Assembly: GCF_014235185.1 (NCBI RefSeq)
Contig: NZ_CP060131.1
Coordinates: 1,557,501 to 1,621,500, forward strand
Direction: 5' to 3'
Source: Pseudonocardia petroleophila
GTDB taxonomy: Bacteria; Actinomycetota; Actinomycetes; Mycobacteriales; Pseudonocardiaceae
DNA: 64,000 bases
The notes under the pieces are model-generated. The model searched no databases, had not been told where the DNA came from, and was given only the letters and a program-made list of their open reading frames with translations. The position numbers and the translations under genes were made by a program. Shown piece after piece: positions 1 through 8,483 of this stretch; within the stretch, counting starts at the first letter, position 1; every line of letters starts with the position of its first letter.

Positions 1-620
1 CCGAGGAAGTAGACGACCGCGACGATCGCCGGCAGCGCGACCGCGGTGAGCTTGAGCCAGTACTGGAACGCCTGCACGAACGTGATCGACCGCATCCCGC
101 CGAGCACGACGGTGGCGACGACGACGATCCCCGCCGCGAGCACCCCCACCCACGACGGCAGCACCCCGCCGGTGACGATCGTGACCGTCAGCCCGGCGCC
201 CTGCAGCTGCGGCAGCACGTAGAGCCAGCCGATGAGCAGCACCAGGCCGGTGCAGACCCGGCGCAGCAGCGGGGACGCCAGCCGGGCCTCGGCGAAGTCG
301 GGCACCGTGTACGCCCCGGACCGCCGCAGCGGTGCGGCCACGAACAGCACCAGCGCGAGGTAGCCCGCGGTGAACCCGATCGGGTACCAGAGCGCGTCGA
401 CGCCGTCGCGCAGGATCAGCCCGGCGACGCCCAGGAACGACGCGGCCGAGAGGTACTCCCCCGAGATCGCCCCGGCGTTGGCCGTGGGGCCGACGGTGCG
501 CGAGGCCACGAGGAAGTCCGAGGTGCTGCGCGCGACCCGCACGCCGAGCGCGCCGATCACCGCCGTGACGACGGCGACGAGCACCATCGCGCCCAGTGCG
601 ACCAGTGCGGCCGTGCTCAC
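1..620 (-). CDS. Sodium:solute symporter (SSS family), second tandem copy, partial
   Basis: N-terminal part of an SSS-family transporter, of the actinobacterial cation/acetate symporter (ActP-like) kind; the C-terminus lies beyond the window start. Translation from a GTG gives an N-terminal membrane helix, the stretch STSDFLVASRTVGP, then SGEYLSAASFLG and the GGMRSITFVQAFQYWLK block, all shared almost residue for residue with the complete symporter immediately upstream. The start is placed at the GTG whose product begins VSTAALVALGAM, matching the paralogue's start; the spacing to a ribosome-binding site is poor, so an internal ATG is possible. Substrate unknown; small carboxylates such as acetate are typical. 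It is the last visible gene of a minus-strand run that includes the LytS/LytTR pair. Confidence 0.85.
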   Translation of the reverse strand, partial: MSTAALVALGAMVLVAVVTAVIGALGVRVARSTSDFLVASRTVGPTANAGAISGEYLSAASFLGVAGLILRDGVDALWYPIGFTAGYLALVLFVAAPLRRSGAYTVPDFAEARLASPLLRRVCTGLVLLIGWLYVLPQLQGAGLTVTIVTGGVLPSWVGVLAAGIVVVATVVLGGMRSITFVQAFQYWLKLTAVALPAIVAVVYFL

Positions 621-623
621 TCC

Positions 624-641
624 GTCACCCGGACAGGTGAC
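624..641. promoter_or_regulatory. Short inverted repeat just upstream of the second symporter
   Basis: GTCACC and GGTGAC arms separated by 6 bases, ending 3 bases from the start codon of the partial symporter. It could be an operator or an RNA structure affecting initiation. The arms are short, so chance is possible. Confidence 0.25.
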
Positions 642-695
642 GCGGCGGATGACATGCCGTCACTATGGCAAGTGGACCCACGTTCGGTCACCACC

Positions 696-714
696 CGCCC
701 CCCGGACGGGGGCG
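696..714 (-). terminator. GC hairpin after the first symporter
   Basis: CGCCCCC and GGGGGCG arms with a 5-base loop lie directly after the stop codon of the complete symporter and before the second copy. There is no clear U-tract, as is usual in these genomes. It may partly separate the two copies. Confidence 0.4.
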
Positions 715-2454
715 TCACGCCGGGTCGGGGTCGTCGTCGAGCCGGTCGTGGCTCAGGCCGAGCCGCTCGGGGGCGTGCAGGCGCAGCAGCGCGCGGTCGA
801 CGTCGGCCGGCACCTCGTCGCGGGTGAGGCGGCTGACGAGCACCATCGTCAGGAACGCGGCGGGCACGGTGACCGCGGCCGGGCGGTTGAGCAGCACCCC
901 GACCCAGCCGGGGGGCAGGACCGCGAACATGCTCACGGCGGTGCCCGCCCCGGACAGCCCGCCGCCGACCAGCACCCCGGCGACGGCTCCGCGCGCGGTG
1001 AGCCCGCGCCACCAGATGCCGAGCACCAGCAGCGGGCAGAACGTCGAGGCGGCCACGGCGAACACCAGCGGCACGGTGAGCGAGAAGTCCAGCCGCGTGA
1101 CCGACAGCGCGAGCGCCAGCGGCACGACCGTCGACAGCACCGCGGCCAGCCGGAAGTCGCGCCAGCGCCCGGTGAGCACGTCGGTGAACAGCACGCCGGC
1201 CAGGCTCACCACGAGCCCGGACGACGTCGACAGGAACGCGGCGGCCGCCCCCGCGGCGACGAGCGCGCCGAGCAGCCAGCCGAGCAGGCCCGGCCCGAGC
1301 GCCGCCACCGGGACGAGCAGCACCGCGGCGTCGGTCTGCCCGCTGACCAGCAGCTGCGGCGTGTAGAGCCGCGACAGCGCGCCGACGAGCGTGACCAGCA
1401 CGTAGAAGCCGCCGATCATCGCCAGCACGATCACGGTGGTGCGGCGGGCCGCCCGGCCGTCGGGGTTGGTGTAGAAGCGCACGAGCACGTGCGGCAGGCC
1501 CATCGTGCCGAGGAAACCGGCGATGAGGATCGAGTAGATCTCCAGCAGCTGGTCGGGCCGGTCGCCCGACATCGGTTCGAGCCACTCCCGGTCGGTGGCC
1601 GGCGTGCCCAGCACCGTCGGCACCGGGGCGTCGGCGGGGAAGACCAGCCTGCTCCCCGCGAGCACCTCGTGCGGGCCGGGACCCCAGTCCAGCGGGCCGT
1701 CGACCGTCGCGCCGTCGACCTGGCCCGCGGCACCGACCCGGACCGGGTCGACGACCTGCAGCACGACGTCGGTCCGGATCGCGACGGTCGTCTCCGCCGG
1801 GAAGGTGGGCGCGGACGGGCGGTCGAAGGTGTGGGTGTCGTCGAGGAAGATGCCGAGCACCACGACGGCGGGGACCAGCAGCGCGGTGAGCTTGAGCCAG
1901 TACTGGAACGCCTGCACGAACGTGATCGACCGCATCCCGCCGCCCACGACCGTCGCGAGCACCACCACCCCCGCGGCGGCGACGCCGGTCCAGGAGGGCA
2001 GCGCGGTGAGGGTGGTGAGGGCGAGGCCCGCCCCCTGCAGCTGGGGCAGCAGGTAGAGCCAGCCGATGACCAGCACGAACACCGTGCACACGCGGCGCAG
2101 CAGCGGCGAGGCGAGCCGGACCTCGGCGAAGTCGGGCACGGTGTACGCCCCCGACCGGCGCAGCGGTGCGGCCACGAACAGCACCAGGGCCAGGTAGCCC
2201 GCGACGAACGCCACCGGGTACCAGAGCGCGTCGGCCCCCTCGCGCAGGATCAGCCCGGCGATGCCCAGGAACGACGCCGCCGACAGGTACTCCCCGGAGA
2301 TCGCGCTCGCGTTGGCGACCGGGCCGACGGTGCGCGAGGCGACCAGGAAGTCCGACGTGCTGCGCGCGACCCGCACCCCGTACGAGCCGATGATCGCCGA
2401 GACGACCCCGACCAGCGCGATCGCGACGAGCGCGTACTGCGCGGCCGGGCTCAC
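715..2454 (-). CDS. Sodium:solute symporter (SSS family), complete copy
   Basis: Membrane transporter of 579 residues, the usual length for ActP-like cation/carboxylate symporters. About 13 hydrophobic segments are visible. A soluble insert of roughly 110 residues (about 205-315, between the helix ending VVLGIF and the helix containing YSILIAGFLG) separates the N-terminal helices from the core. The GTG start is 6 bases from the end of the DUF485-like gene, so the two are co-transcribed. Actinobacterial loci commonly pair a DUF485 protein with an ActP-like symporter and a LytS/LytTR system, as here. Role inferred: sodium-driven uptake of a small carboxylate under control of the neighbouring two-component system. 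The substrate cannot be read from the sequence. Confidence 0.88.
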   Translation of the reverse strand: MSPAAQYALVAIALVGVVSAIIGSYGVRVARSTSDFLVASRTVGPVANASAISGEYLSAASFLGIAGLILREGADALWYPVAFVAGYLALVLFVAAPLRRSGAYTVPDFAEVRLASPLLRRVCTVFVLVIGWLYLLPQLQGAGLALTTLTALPSWTGVAAAGVVVLATVVGGGMRSITFVQAFQYWLKLTALLVPAVVVLGIFLDDTHTFDRPSAPTFPAETTVAIRTDVVLQVVDPVRVGAAGQVDGATVDGPLDWGPGPHEVLAGSRLVFPADAPVPTVLGTPATDREWLEPMSGDRPDQLLEIYSILIAGFLGTMGLPHVLVRFYTNPDGRAARRTTVIVLAMIGGFYVLVTLVGALSRLYTPQLLVSGQTDAAVLLVPVAALGPGLLGWLLGALVAAGAAAAFLSTSSGLVVSLAGVLFTDVLTGRWRDFRLAAVLSTVVPLALALSVTRLDFSLTVPLVFAVAASTFCPLLVLGIWWRGLTARGAVAGVLVGGGLSGAGTAVSMFAVLPPGWVGVLLNRPAAVTVPAAFLTMVLVSRLTRDEVPADVDRALLRLHAPERLGLSHDRLDDDPDPA

Positions 2455-2460
2455 GGGCGC

Positions 2461-3993
2461 CTAGTCCTGGACGTGGTCGGCGAAGTTCTGCTCCACGCGC
2501 TCGGCGGTGCGGGTGTGCCACCAGCCCAGGCCGAGCAGGAACGGGTACACCAGCACGCCGAGCAGCAGCCAGGGCAGCCGCAGGCCGAGGACCTCGGTGC
2601 GCCCGATCTCGGGGAACAGCGCGAACGCCAGCGGCAGCAGGCCCAGCGTCAGCGCCGCGAGCAGGGCGAACCGCAGCGCGACGGTGAGCTGGGAGCCGAT
2701 CAGGTTGCTGCGCAGCAGCTCCCCGACGGCGCCGCCCTCCTGGATGTCGACGACCGTGCGCACCGGGTGGGCCTGGTTGCGCCGCTCGGACAGGATCACC
2801 TTGACCCGGCGCACCGGGATCCCGGAGTCGGCGACGGTCTCGTCCGGGTCGGCGGGCCGCGGCGCGGGCAGGTCGACCGGGAGGGCGGGGGTCGCCAGCG
2901 CGGTGCCGTCCGGGGCCACCGGGGGCATGTGGGCGCTCCACAGGACCGTGTCGTCGCCGTCCTCGACGCCGCCGGGCGCGTCGTCGTCGACCGGCGTCAG
3001 CGGGCCGGTGAGGTCGAGCCGGTCGACGAGTTCGAGGACGCGCGGGGTGGACGACCAGGGGTCCGGGGCGCCGGTGCGGGGCAGCGCGGTGGTGGGCATC
3101 GCGGTGGTCGGGAGCGCCGCAGCGGGCACGGGGGCCACGGGCGCGCCGGGGGCGGCGAGGAGCCGGGCCGGGGCGCGCGGGGGCAGGACGTCGGAGCCGG
3201 CCTGCGGGCGGGCGGGGGCGTCCGGGCCCCGGGCGTCGACGGGGGTGGCCCCGTCGGGAGCGGGCTCGCCGAGTGCGGTCCGGTCGAGGGGGGTCCCGTC
3301 GAGGCCGGGGAGGTCGGGGCCGGGGAGGTCGGGGCCGGGGAGGTCGGGGGCGGGGAGGTCGGCGTCGGGGCCGGTGGGGTCGGCGGGCGGGGGGACCTCG
3401 CGGGCGCCCACCGCCCCGGGCCCGAGCGCGACGACGGTGGAGACCGGGGCGTCGTCGCGGTCGTCGAGGTCGCCCTGCGCGGCCGCGAACTCGGGGCCGC
3501 CGAACTCGTCGGACGGGGGTCGCCGCGTGGCGCCGTCGGCGAACGCGGGGCCGCCGAACGTGGCCGGGGCGTCGCTGGGGACGCCCCGGGCCCCGGGCCG
3601 GTAGGCGCGCGGGATCCGCCGTCCGCCCGGCGTGGCCTCGTCGTCGGTCCCGGGACCGGACCAGCTCTCGCCGGGGTCGGCCGGGCGCCGCCTGCGCACG
3701 GGTGCACCGGAGGGGGGCAGGGAGGGTCCGCCGATCGGGCTGGGGGCGGGCGCACCGGGCCCGGGCGTGGCGACGGAGTGCCGGGGGACGTGCCCGACGC
3801 CGCCGGGCGGCTCGCCCGCGGGGTCGCGGCGGGCGTGCCGGCCACCGGCCCCGGAGCGGCGCTCGGCCATCCGGCGCCGGATCTCCTCCTGCAGCCAGGC
3901 GGGACCGGTGTCGCCGGGGCCGTCGGCGGCGGGCTCGCCGTCGTCCGGCCCAGGAGTCACCGACGGCGGTGCGCCGTCGATGAAGGTGCTCAC
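2461..3993 (-). CDS. DUF485-like membrane protein with long proline-rich N-terminus
   Basis: 510 residues from a GTG start. Residues 1 to about 370 are low-complexity, rich in Pro, Ala, Gly and Asp, with no recognisable fold. The last 140 residues hold a conserved cytoplasmic stretch (VRRVKVILSERRNQAHPVRT) and two membrane helices, ending in LGWWHTRTAERVEQNFADHV, which resembles DUF485 proteins that accompany ActP-like symporters. The gene sits between the LytTR regulator and the symporter, 6 bases from the latter. The DUF485 part probably helps assemble or regulate the transporter; the disordered extension is unusual and may be a protein-interaction or phosphorylation region. DUF485 assignment rests on the C-terminus and context only. 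Confidence 0.7.
   Translation of the reverse strand: MSTFIDGAPPSVTPGPDDGEPAADGPGDTGPAWLQEEIRRRMAERRSGAGGRHARRDPAGEPPGGVGHVPRHSVATPGPGAPAPSPIGGPSLPPSGAPVRRRRPADPGESWSGPGTDDEATPGGRRIPRAYRPGARGVPSDAPATFGGPAFADGATRRPPSDEFGGPEFAAAQGDLDDRDDAPVSTVVALGPGAVGAREVPPPADPTGPDADLPAPDLPGPDLPGPDLPGLDGTPLDRTALGEPAPDGATPVDARGPDAPARPQAGSDVLPPRAPARLLAAPGAPVAPVPAAALPTTAMPTTALPRTGAPDPWSSTPRVLELVDRLDLTGPLTPVDDDAPGGVEDGDDTVLWSAHMPPVAPDGTALATPALPVDLPAPRPADPDETVADSGIPVRRVKVILSERRNQAHPVRTVVDIQEGGAVGELLRSNLIGSQLTVALRFALLAALTLGLLPLAFALFPEIGRTEVLGLRLPWLLLGVLVYPFLLGLGWWHTRTAERVEQNFADHVQD
3307..3366. repeat. Four 15-bp tandem repeats inside the DUF485-like gene
   Basis: Unit GGGGAGGTCGGGGCC, four copies with changes in the last two. 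On the coding (minus) strand it encodes a five-residue repeat of the type PDLPG. In-frame unit length means copy number can vary without a frameshift. Confidence 0.75.
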
Positions 3994-4022
3994 AGCAGAC
4001 CCTCGCTACGCGCCGTCGGCGG

Positions 4023-4895
4023 TCATCGCTGGCTCCACGCCTGCTTCGTGGCGCGCACCAGCCGGTCCTTGAGCTCGCGGGTGTGGCGGCGGCTCACGGG
4101 CAGCTCGGCGCAGTCGGGCCCGGTGCCGACGCGCACGACGTAGCCCGATCCGGACAGCCGCAGCTCGGTGACCAGCGGCAGCGACACCAGGAACGAGCGG
4201 TGGATGCGGACGAAGCCGGCATCGCGCCAGCGGTCCTCCAGCACCGAGAGCGGGATGCGGACGAGGTGGCTGCCCTCGTGGGTGTGCAGCCGGGCGTAGT
4301 CGCCCTGGGCCTCGACGTAGCGCACGGCCGAACGGGGAACGAGCTTGGTGGTGCCCGCGAGCTCGACGGGGATGACCTCGTCCTCGCCGTTCTCCTGCTG
4401 CACCGGCTCGGCCATCGCCGCGGTGCGGCTGGCCAGGATCCGGTCGATCGACGCCGAGAGGCGCTCGGAGCGCAGCGGCTTGAGCAGGTAGTCGACGGCG
4501 CCGACCTCGTAGGCGTCGACGGCGCGGTCGTCGTGGGCGGTCACGAAGACCACCGACGGCGGCACGGCCATCGAGGAGAACACGCGGGCGAGCTCGAGCC
4601 CGTCGAGGCCCGGCATCCGGATGTCGAGGAACACGACCTCGACGTCGGTGCGCTCGGCGACGCGCGTGCCCGTGGCCTGGTTCATCGACCCGCGCGGGCC
4701 CTGACCGGCCGTGGCGGCCTCGCGCACACCCTGGCGGCTGTTCAGGATCCGCAGGGCGTCCGTGGCGTCGGACGCCTTGAGCACGAGCCCGACACGGGGG
4801 TCCTCGCCCAGCAGGTACGCGAGTTCCTCGAGTGCCGGCTCCTCGTCGTCCACGGCGAGGACGACCAGGCCACCGGAGCTGTCGTTGCTGTCCAC
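4023..4895 (-). CDS. LytTR-family response regulator
   Basis: About 290 residues. Receiver domain at 10-150 with the acidic pair DDEE, phospho-acceptor Asp near residue 91 (FLDIRMPGLDG) and a conserved Lys in YLLKPL. A LytTR DNA-binding domain follows (about 180-285), including YVEAQGDYARLHT and RIHRSFLVSL. Roughly 30 extra residues lie inside the receiver between positions 55 and 85. The GTG start was chosen because GAGGAGATC precedes it at good spacing; a longer ATG start (4940) has no visible ribosome-binding site. The partner is almost certainly the LytS-type kinase two genes upstream, and the downstream DUF485/symporter genes are likely targets. Confidence 0.92.
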   Translation of the reverse strand: MDSNDSSGGLVVLAVDDEEPALEELAYLLGEDPRVGLVLKASDATDALRILNSRQGVREAATAGQGPRGSMNQATGTRVAERTDVEVVFLDIRMPGLDGLELARVFSSMAVPPSVVFVTAHDDRAVDAYEVGAVDYLLKPLRSERLSASIDRILASRTAAMAEPVQQENGEDEVIPVELAGTTKLVPRSAVRYVEAQGDYARLHTHEGSHLVRIPLSVLEDRWRDAGFVRIHRSFLVSLPLVTELRLSGSGYVVRVGTGPDCAELPVSRRHTRELKDRLVRATKQAWSQR

Positions 4896-5005
4896 GATCT
4901 CCTCATCCTGCCCGCGACGATCACGGGTGCCGCCAACCATGGTGACGGCCAATCCGTGTGAGTGCCAGGGGCACGCACCATTCGGGTTCGTTCGATCACA
5001 CGCCG

Positions 5006-5887
5006 CTACAAACCGTACCGTGCCCACGCCGAGCGGATCTCGGCCGCCTGCACCATCCCGAGCAGGCCGTCCGCACCGAACGGGGTGCCGCCCGCGGCCG
5101 GGCCGCCCAGCCCCAACCGGGCGAGCAGCGGCTTGCGCGCGTCGACGGTCACCAGCTCGGCGTCGGGGTACCGCTCGGCGAGCACCGAGCGGGCGGTGCC
5201 CAGCCCGTCGGCCAGGCCCAGCTCGACCGCCCGCGCGCCGGTCCAGACCTCGCCGGTGAACAGGTCGGCGTCCGCGGCGAGGCGGTCGCCGCGGCGGGAG
5301 GTCACCCAGTCGCGGAACATGGTGTGCAGCTGGTCCTGCAGGTCGCGCAGCCAGACGACGTCCTCGGGCTTCTCCGGCAGGAACGGGTCGAGCCGCGCCT
5401 TGGACTCCCCCGCGGTGTAGAGCCTGCGCCGCACCCCGTACCGCTCGATCAGGCCGTCGAGGCCGAAGCCCTGGCTGACCACCCCGATCGAGCCGACCAG
5501 CGAGGTGGGGTGCGCGTGGATCTCGTCGGCGGCGCACGCCAGCCAGTACCCGCCGGACGCGGCGACGTCCTCGCAGAACGCCAGCACCGGCACGCCCTTG
5601 TCGTCGGCGTGGCGCCGGATCGCGTCGGCGACCAGCGCGGACTGGGTCGGCGAGCCGCCCGGGGAGTTGATCAGCAGGGCCACCGCGGCCAGCCGGTCGT
5701 GGCCGAACGCCCGGTCCAGGGTCTTCTCGACGGTCTGCGCGTTGATCACCGCCCGGGGCACGGGCCCGGCCGTCGGCGTGATGACGCCGTGCAGCCGGAC
5801 CAGCGGCACGACGGGCTTGTCGGAGCGTGCTCCGGGGAGCCGGGAGGTCAGGGCGTCGGGGAAGCGCAGCACGTCCATGCCGGCCAC
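5006..5887 (-). CDS. S49-family (SppA/SohB-like) serine peptidase
   Basis: 293-residue Ser/Lys peptidase of the signal-peptide-peptidase family. The nucleophile is Ser111 in AASGGYW and the general base Lys163 in AGESKARLDPF; NSPGGSP near 74-80 is the usual oxyanion-region motif. No signal peptide or convincing membrane helix is visible, so it may be cytoplasmic or peripherally membrane-bound. An ATG three codons downstream is an alternative start. It lies between the histidine kinase and its response regulator on the same strand (33 bases after the kinase), so it may act in the same signalling or membrane-quality pathway. That functional link is inference. Confidence 0.87.
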   Translation of the reverse strand: MAGMDVLRFPDALTSRLPGARSDKPVVPLVRLHGVITPTAGPVPRAVINAQTVEKTLDRAFGHDRLAAVALLINSPGGSPTQSALVADAIRRHADDKGVPVLAFCEDVAASGGYWLACAADEIHAHPTSLVGSIGVVSQGFGLDGLIERYGVRRRLYTAGESKARLDPFLPEKPEDVVWLRDLQDQLHTMFRDWVTSRRGDRLAADADLFTGEVWTGARAVELGLADGLGTARSVLAERYPDAELVTVDARKPLLARLGLGGPAAGGTPFGADGLLGMVQAAEIRSAWARYGL

Positions 5888-5920
5888 GCTACGCGCGCGC
5901 CGCGGGCCGGGTCGGGGCCG

Positions 5921-7117
5921 TCAGACGCGGACGTTGGCCCGGAACTTGGGCACCCGCAGCGTGATCTTCATGCCCTCGCCGATGTTGGTCTCGACGACCA
6001 GGCCGAAGTCGTCGCCGAACGCCGAGCGCATCCGGTCGTCGACGTTGCCCAGTCCGACGTGGGCGCCGGAGAGGTGCGCGTCGTCGAGGTCCTCGGTGAG
6101 CCGCGCGGGGTCCATGCCCACGCCGTTGTCCTCGACGATGATCACGCACTCGGACCCGGCGTTCTCCGCGGTGAGGGTGATCGTGCCGCCGCTGGGCTTG
6201 CCCGCGAGCCCGTGCCGCACCGCGTTCTCCACCAGCGGCTGCAGCGCGAGGAACGGCAGCACGACGCCGAGCACCTCGGGCGCGATCTGCAGCTTGATGT
6301 TGAGCCGGTCGGAGAAGCGGGCCTTCTCGAGCTCGATGTAGCGCTCGATGTTGGTCAGCTCCTCCTTCAGCGTCGTGTACTCCCCCGCCGTGCGGAAGGA
6401 GTAGCGGGTGAAGTCGGCGAAGGACAGCAGCAGCTCGCGCGCCCGCACCGGGTCGGTGCGGATGAACGAGGCGATCGTCGTCAGCGCGTTGTAGATGAAG
6501 TGCGGCGAGATCTGGGCGCGCAGGGCGCGGACCTCGGCGCGGTCCAGGCGGCGGCGCGACTCGTCGAGCTCGGCGAGCTCGAGCTGGCTGGAGACGTAGC
6601 GCGCGACCTCCGCGGTGGCCCGCAGCAGCACCGGACCGGCCGTCGAGGTGGTGAGGGCGGCGAGCGTGCCGACGATGTTGCCGTCGGTCTCCAGCGGAAC
6701 GACGACGACGCCGCGCACCTCACAGCCGGGGTGGTCGCACGAGATCGACGTGTGCGACATGACCTCCTGCCGACCGGTGGCCACCACCTTCTCGGCGAGG
6801 ATCCGCACGTCGGGCTGGTGCTGGTCGGAGTCGCCGTCCCAGGCCAGTGTGGCGCCGCGGCTGTCGGTCATCGCCAGCGCGCAGGTCTCCAGCAGCGTGC
6901 GCAGGTAGGGCAGCGCGAAGCGGGCCGACTGCGGCGACAGGCCCTCGCGCAGGGCGGGCGCGGCGAGCGCGACCGTGTGCAGCGTGCCGAACGTCGCCTT
7001 CTCCAGCGGGTTGGCGAAGGTGTTGCGCTTGTTGCGGAGGAAGTAGAAGACGGCGGCGGCCACGCTGATGACCAGCAGGCCGGCCAGCACGAGGAGGGCC
7101 GGGGACAACGCTTCCAC
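5921..7117 (-). CDS. LytS-type sensor histidine kinase
   Basis: 398 residues. One N-terminal membrane helix (about 6-27) is followed by a GAF-like region (about 60-180) containing DHPGCEVRGVVVVPLE. The His_kinase domain has the phospho-acceptor His near 206 in QISPHFIYNAL, and the HATPase domain carries the N-box PLVENAVRHGL and the G-box VEDNGVGMD. This architecture is the actinobacterial LytS-like partner of LytTR regulators. It starts with GTG 4 bases after the glycosylase gene, suggesting co-transcription. The only extracytoplasmic part would be a few residues, so the signal is probably sensed by the GAF-like domain inside the cell. Confidence 0.92.
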   Translation of the reverse strand: MEALSPALLVLAGLLVISVAAAVFYFLRNKRNTFANPLEKATFGTLHTVALAAPALREGLSPQSARFALPYLRTLLETCALAMTDSRGATLAWDGDSDQHQPDVRILAEKVVATGRQEVMSHTSISCDHPGCEVRGVVVVPLETDGNIVGTLAALTTSTAGPVLLRATAEVARYVSSQLELAELDESRRRLDRAEVRALRAQISPHFIYNALTTIASFIRTDPVRARELLLSFADFTRYSFRTAGEYTTLKEELTNIERYIELEKARFSDRLNIKLQIAPEVLGVVLPFLALQPLVENAVRHGLAGKPSGGTITLTAENAGSECVIIVEDNGVGMDPARLTEDLDDAHLSGAHVGLGNVDDRMRSAFGDDFGLVVETNIGEGMKITLRVPKFRANVRV

Positions 7118-7121
7118 GCCT

Positions 7122-7997
7122 CTACCTCACCAGCCGGGACAGTCGACGATCCGCCAGCGGCTTGCCGCCGGTCTGACATCCCGGACAGTACTGGAACGAC
7201 TTCGTCGCGAAGGACACCTCTCGGACGGTGTCACCGCAGACGGGGCACGGCAGGCCGGTGCGGGCGTGGACCCGCAGGCCGGAGCGCTTCTCGCCCTTCA
7301 GCTCGGCCGCCTTCTGCCCCACCGACCGGTCGACGGCGTCGGTGAGCACCGAGCGCAGCGCCTCGTACAGCGCGTCGACCTGCTCGGCGGACAGCCGGCC
7401 CGACGACGCGTACGGCGAGATCCTCGCGGTGTGCAGGATCTCGTCGCTGTAGGCGTTGCCGACGCCCGCGAGCACCGTCTGCTCCACGAGCAGCGTCTTG
7501 ATCCGCTCGCCGCGCCCGGAGAGCAGCGCGCCGAACTCGTCGCGGGACAGCGCCAGCGCGTCGGGGCCGAGCCGGGCGATGCCGGGGACCCGCTGCGGGT
7601 CGGGCACGAGGTAGACGGCGAGGCGCTTCTGGGTGCCGGCCTCGGTGAGGTCGAAACCCGGCCCGCCGACGTGGTCGAGGTGCACCCGCAGCTCCAGCGG
7701 CCCGCGGCCGGGCTTGGGCGGGGTGAGCGTCGCGGTGTCGTGCCAGCGCAGCCACCCGGCCCGGGACAGGTGCGTGATCAGGTGCAGCGGGTCGTCCGGC
7801 CGGTCGAGGAACTCGACGGCCAGGAACTTCCCGTACCGGGCGGCCCCGGTGACCACCCGGTCGGCCAGCGCCGTGACCGGCGGGTCGAAGGTCTTGACCG
7901 CGCTCATCGACGCGACGTCGACGCGCGCGACGGGCCGGTAGATCGCGTGCTCGCGAAGGTGGTGGGCCAGCGCCTCGACCTCGGGGAGCTCGGGCAT
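7122..7997 (-). CDS. Fpg/Nei-family DNA glycosylase
   Basis: 291-residue base-excision repair enzyme. It begins MPELPEVE, giving the catalytic Pro2 and Glu3 of the family. The middle shows the helix-two-turn-helix region (VGNAYSDEIL), and the C-terminus has a zinc finger with CPVC and CPGC pairs about 16 residues apart. The spacing and motifs fit bifunctional glycosylase/AP-lyases acting on oxidised bases. Whether it is Fpg-like (8-oxoG) or Nei-like (pyrimidines) cannot be decided by eye. The start codon overlaps the stop of the upstream membrane-protein gene (ATGA), indicating translational coupling. Confidence 0.93.
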   Translation of the reverse strand: MPELPEVEALAHHLREHAIYRPVARVDVASMSAVKTFDPPVTALADRVVTGAARYGKFLAVEFLDRPDDPLHLITHLSRAGWLRWHDTATLTPPKPGRGPLELRVHLDHVGGPGFDLTEAGTQKRLAVYLVPDPQRVPGIARLGPDALALSRDEFGALLSGRGERIKTLLVEQTVLAGVGNAYSDEILHTARISPYASSGRLSAEQVDALYEALRSVLTDAVDRSVGQKAAELKGEKRSGLRVHARTGLPCPVCGDTVREVSFATKSFQYCPGCQTGGKPLADRRLSRLVR

Positions 7998-8437
7998 CAG
8001 TTCACCGGTTGCAGCGGACTGTCGGCGTGGCCGGGCGTGCCCTGCGTGCGCAGCCGCCGGACGACGATCCGCAGCTCCTCACGGGCCTTCGCCCCGCCGC
8101 GGACCAGACCCGTCCAGCGCTCCGCGGGCTGGTCGTAGCTGCCCGCCGTCTCGGCGACGACCGTCCACGGCCTGCGCAGCCACCAGCGGATCGGGAAGAA
8201 CAGCACCACGGCCCCGGCCAGCAGGATCAGGAACCACGGGATGTGCACCAGCGACGGCGTCCAGACGATGAGGATCACCCAGAACAGGAACAGCGCGGAC
8301 AGGATGAGGACCGCGGCGCCGCGGCCGCCGTCGACGTCGTGCTCGAAGTCGTCGCCCGTGGCGGGCACGGACCACTCGATGTTGCGGCGCACCTGCCAGG
8401 TGCGTCCGTCGACGCCGGCGACCGTCTTCGTTCCCAC
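7997..8437 (-). CDS. Two-helix membrane protein of unknown function
   Basis: 146 residues from a GTG. The N-terminal 45 residues are polar (TWQVRRNIEWSVP), then two hydrophobic helices (about 48-70 and 74-92) are joined by a short Pro/His loop, and a basic C-terminal tail follows (WWLRRPWTVVAET to the end). Short two-helix proteins of this sort are frequent in Pseudonocardiales but I do not recognise a named family. Its stop codon overlaps the ATG of the glycosylase gene by 4 bases, so the two are translated together. Confidence 0.75.
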   Translation of the reverse strand: MGTKTVAGVDGRTWQVRRNIEWSVPATGDDFEHDVDGGRGAAVLILSALFLFWVILIVWTPSLVHIPWFLILLAGAVVLFFPIRWWLRRPWTVVAETAGSYDQPAERWTGLVRGGAKAREELRIVVRRLRTQGTPGHADSPLQPVN

Positions 8438-8483
8438 ACCGTCAACTGTCCCACACCGGAGCCCCCGCGGGCGGGAGCGTTCG

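Noticed and set aside
370..4143. Very long plus-strand open frame opposite the symporter and DUF485-like genes
   Set aside because: Its translation is Arg/Gly/Gln/His-rich with no domain; it is the antisense of real genes in very GC-rich DNA, where stop codons are rare.
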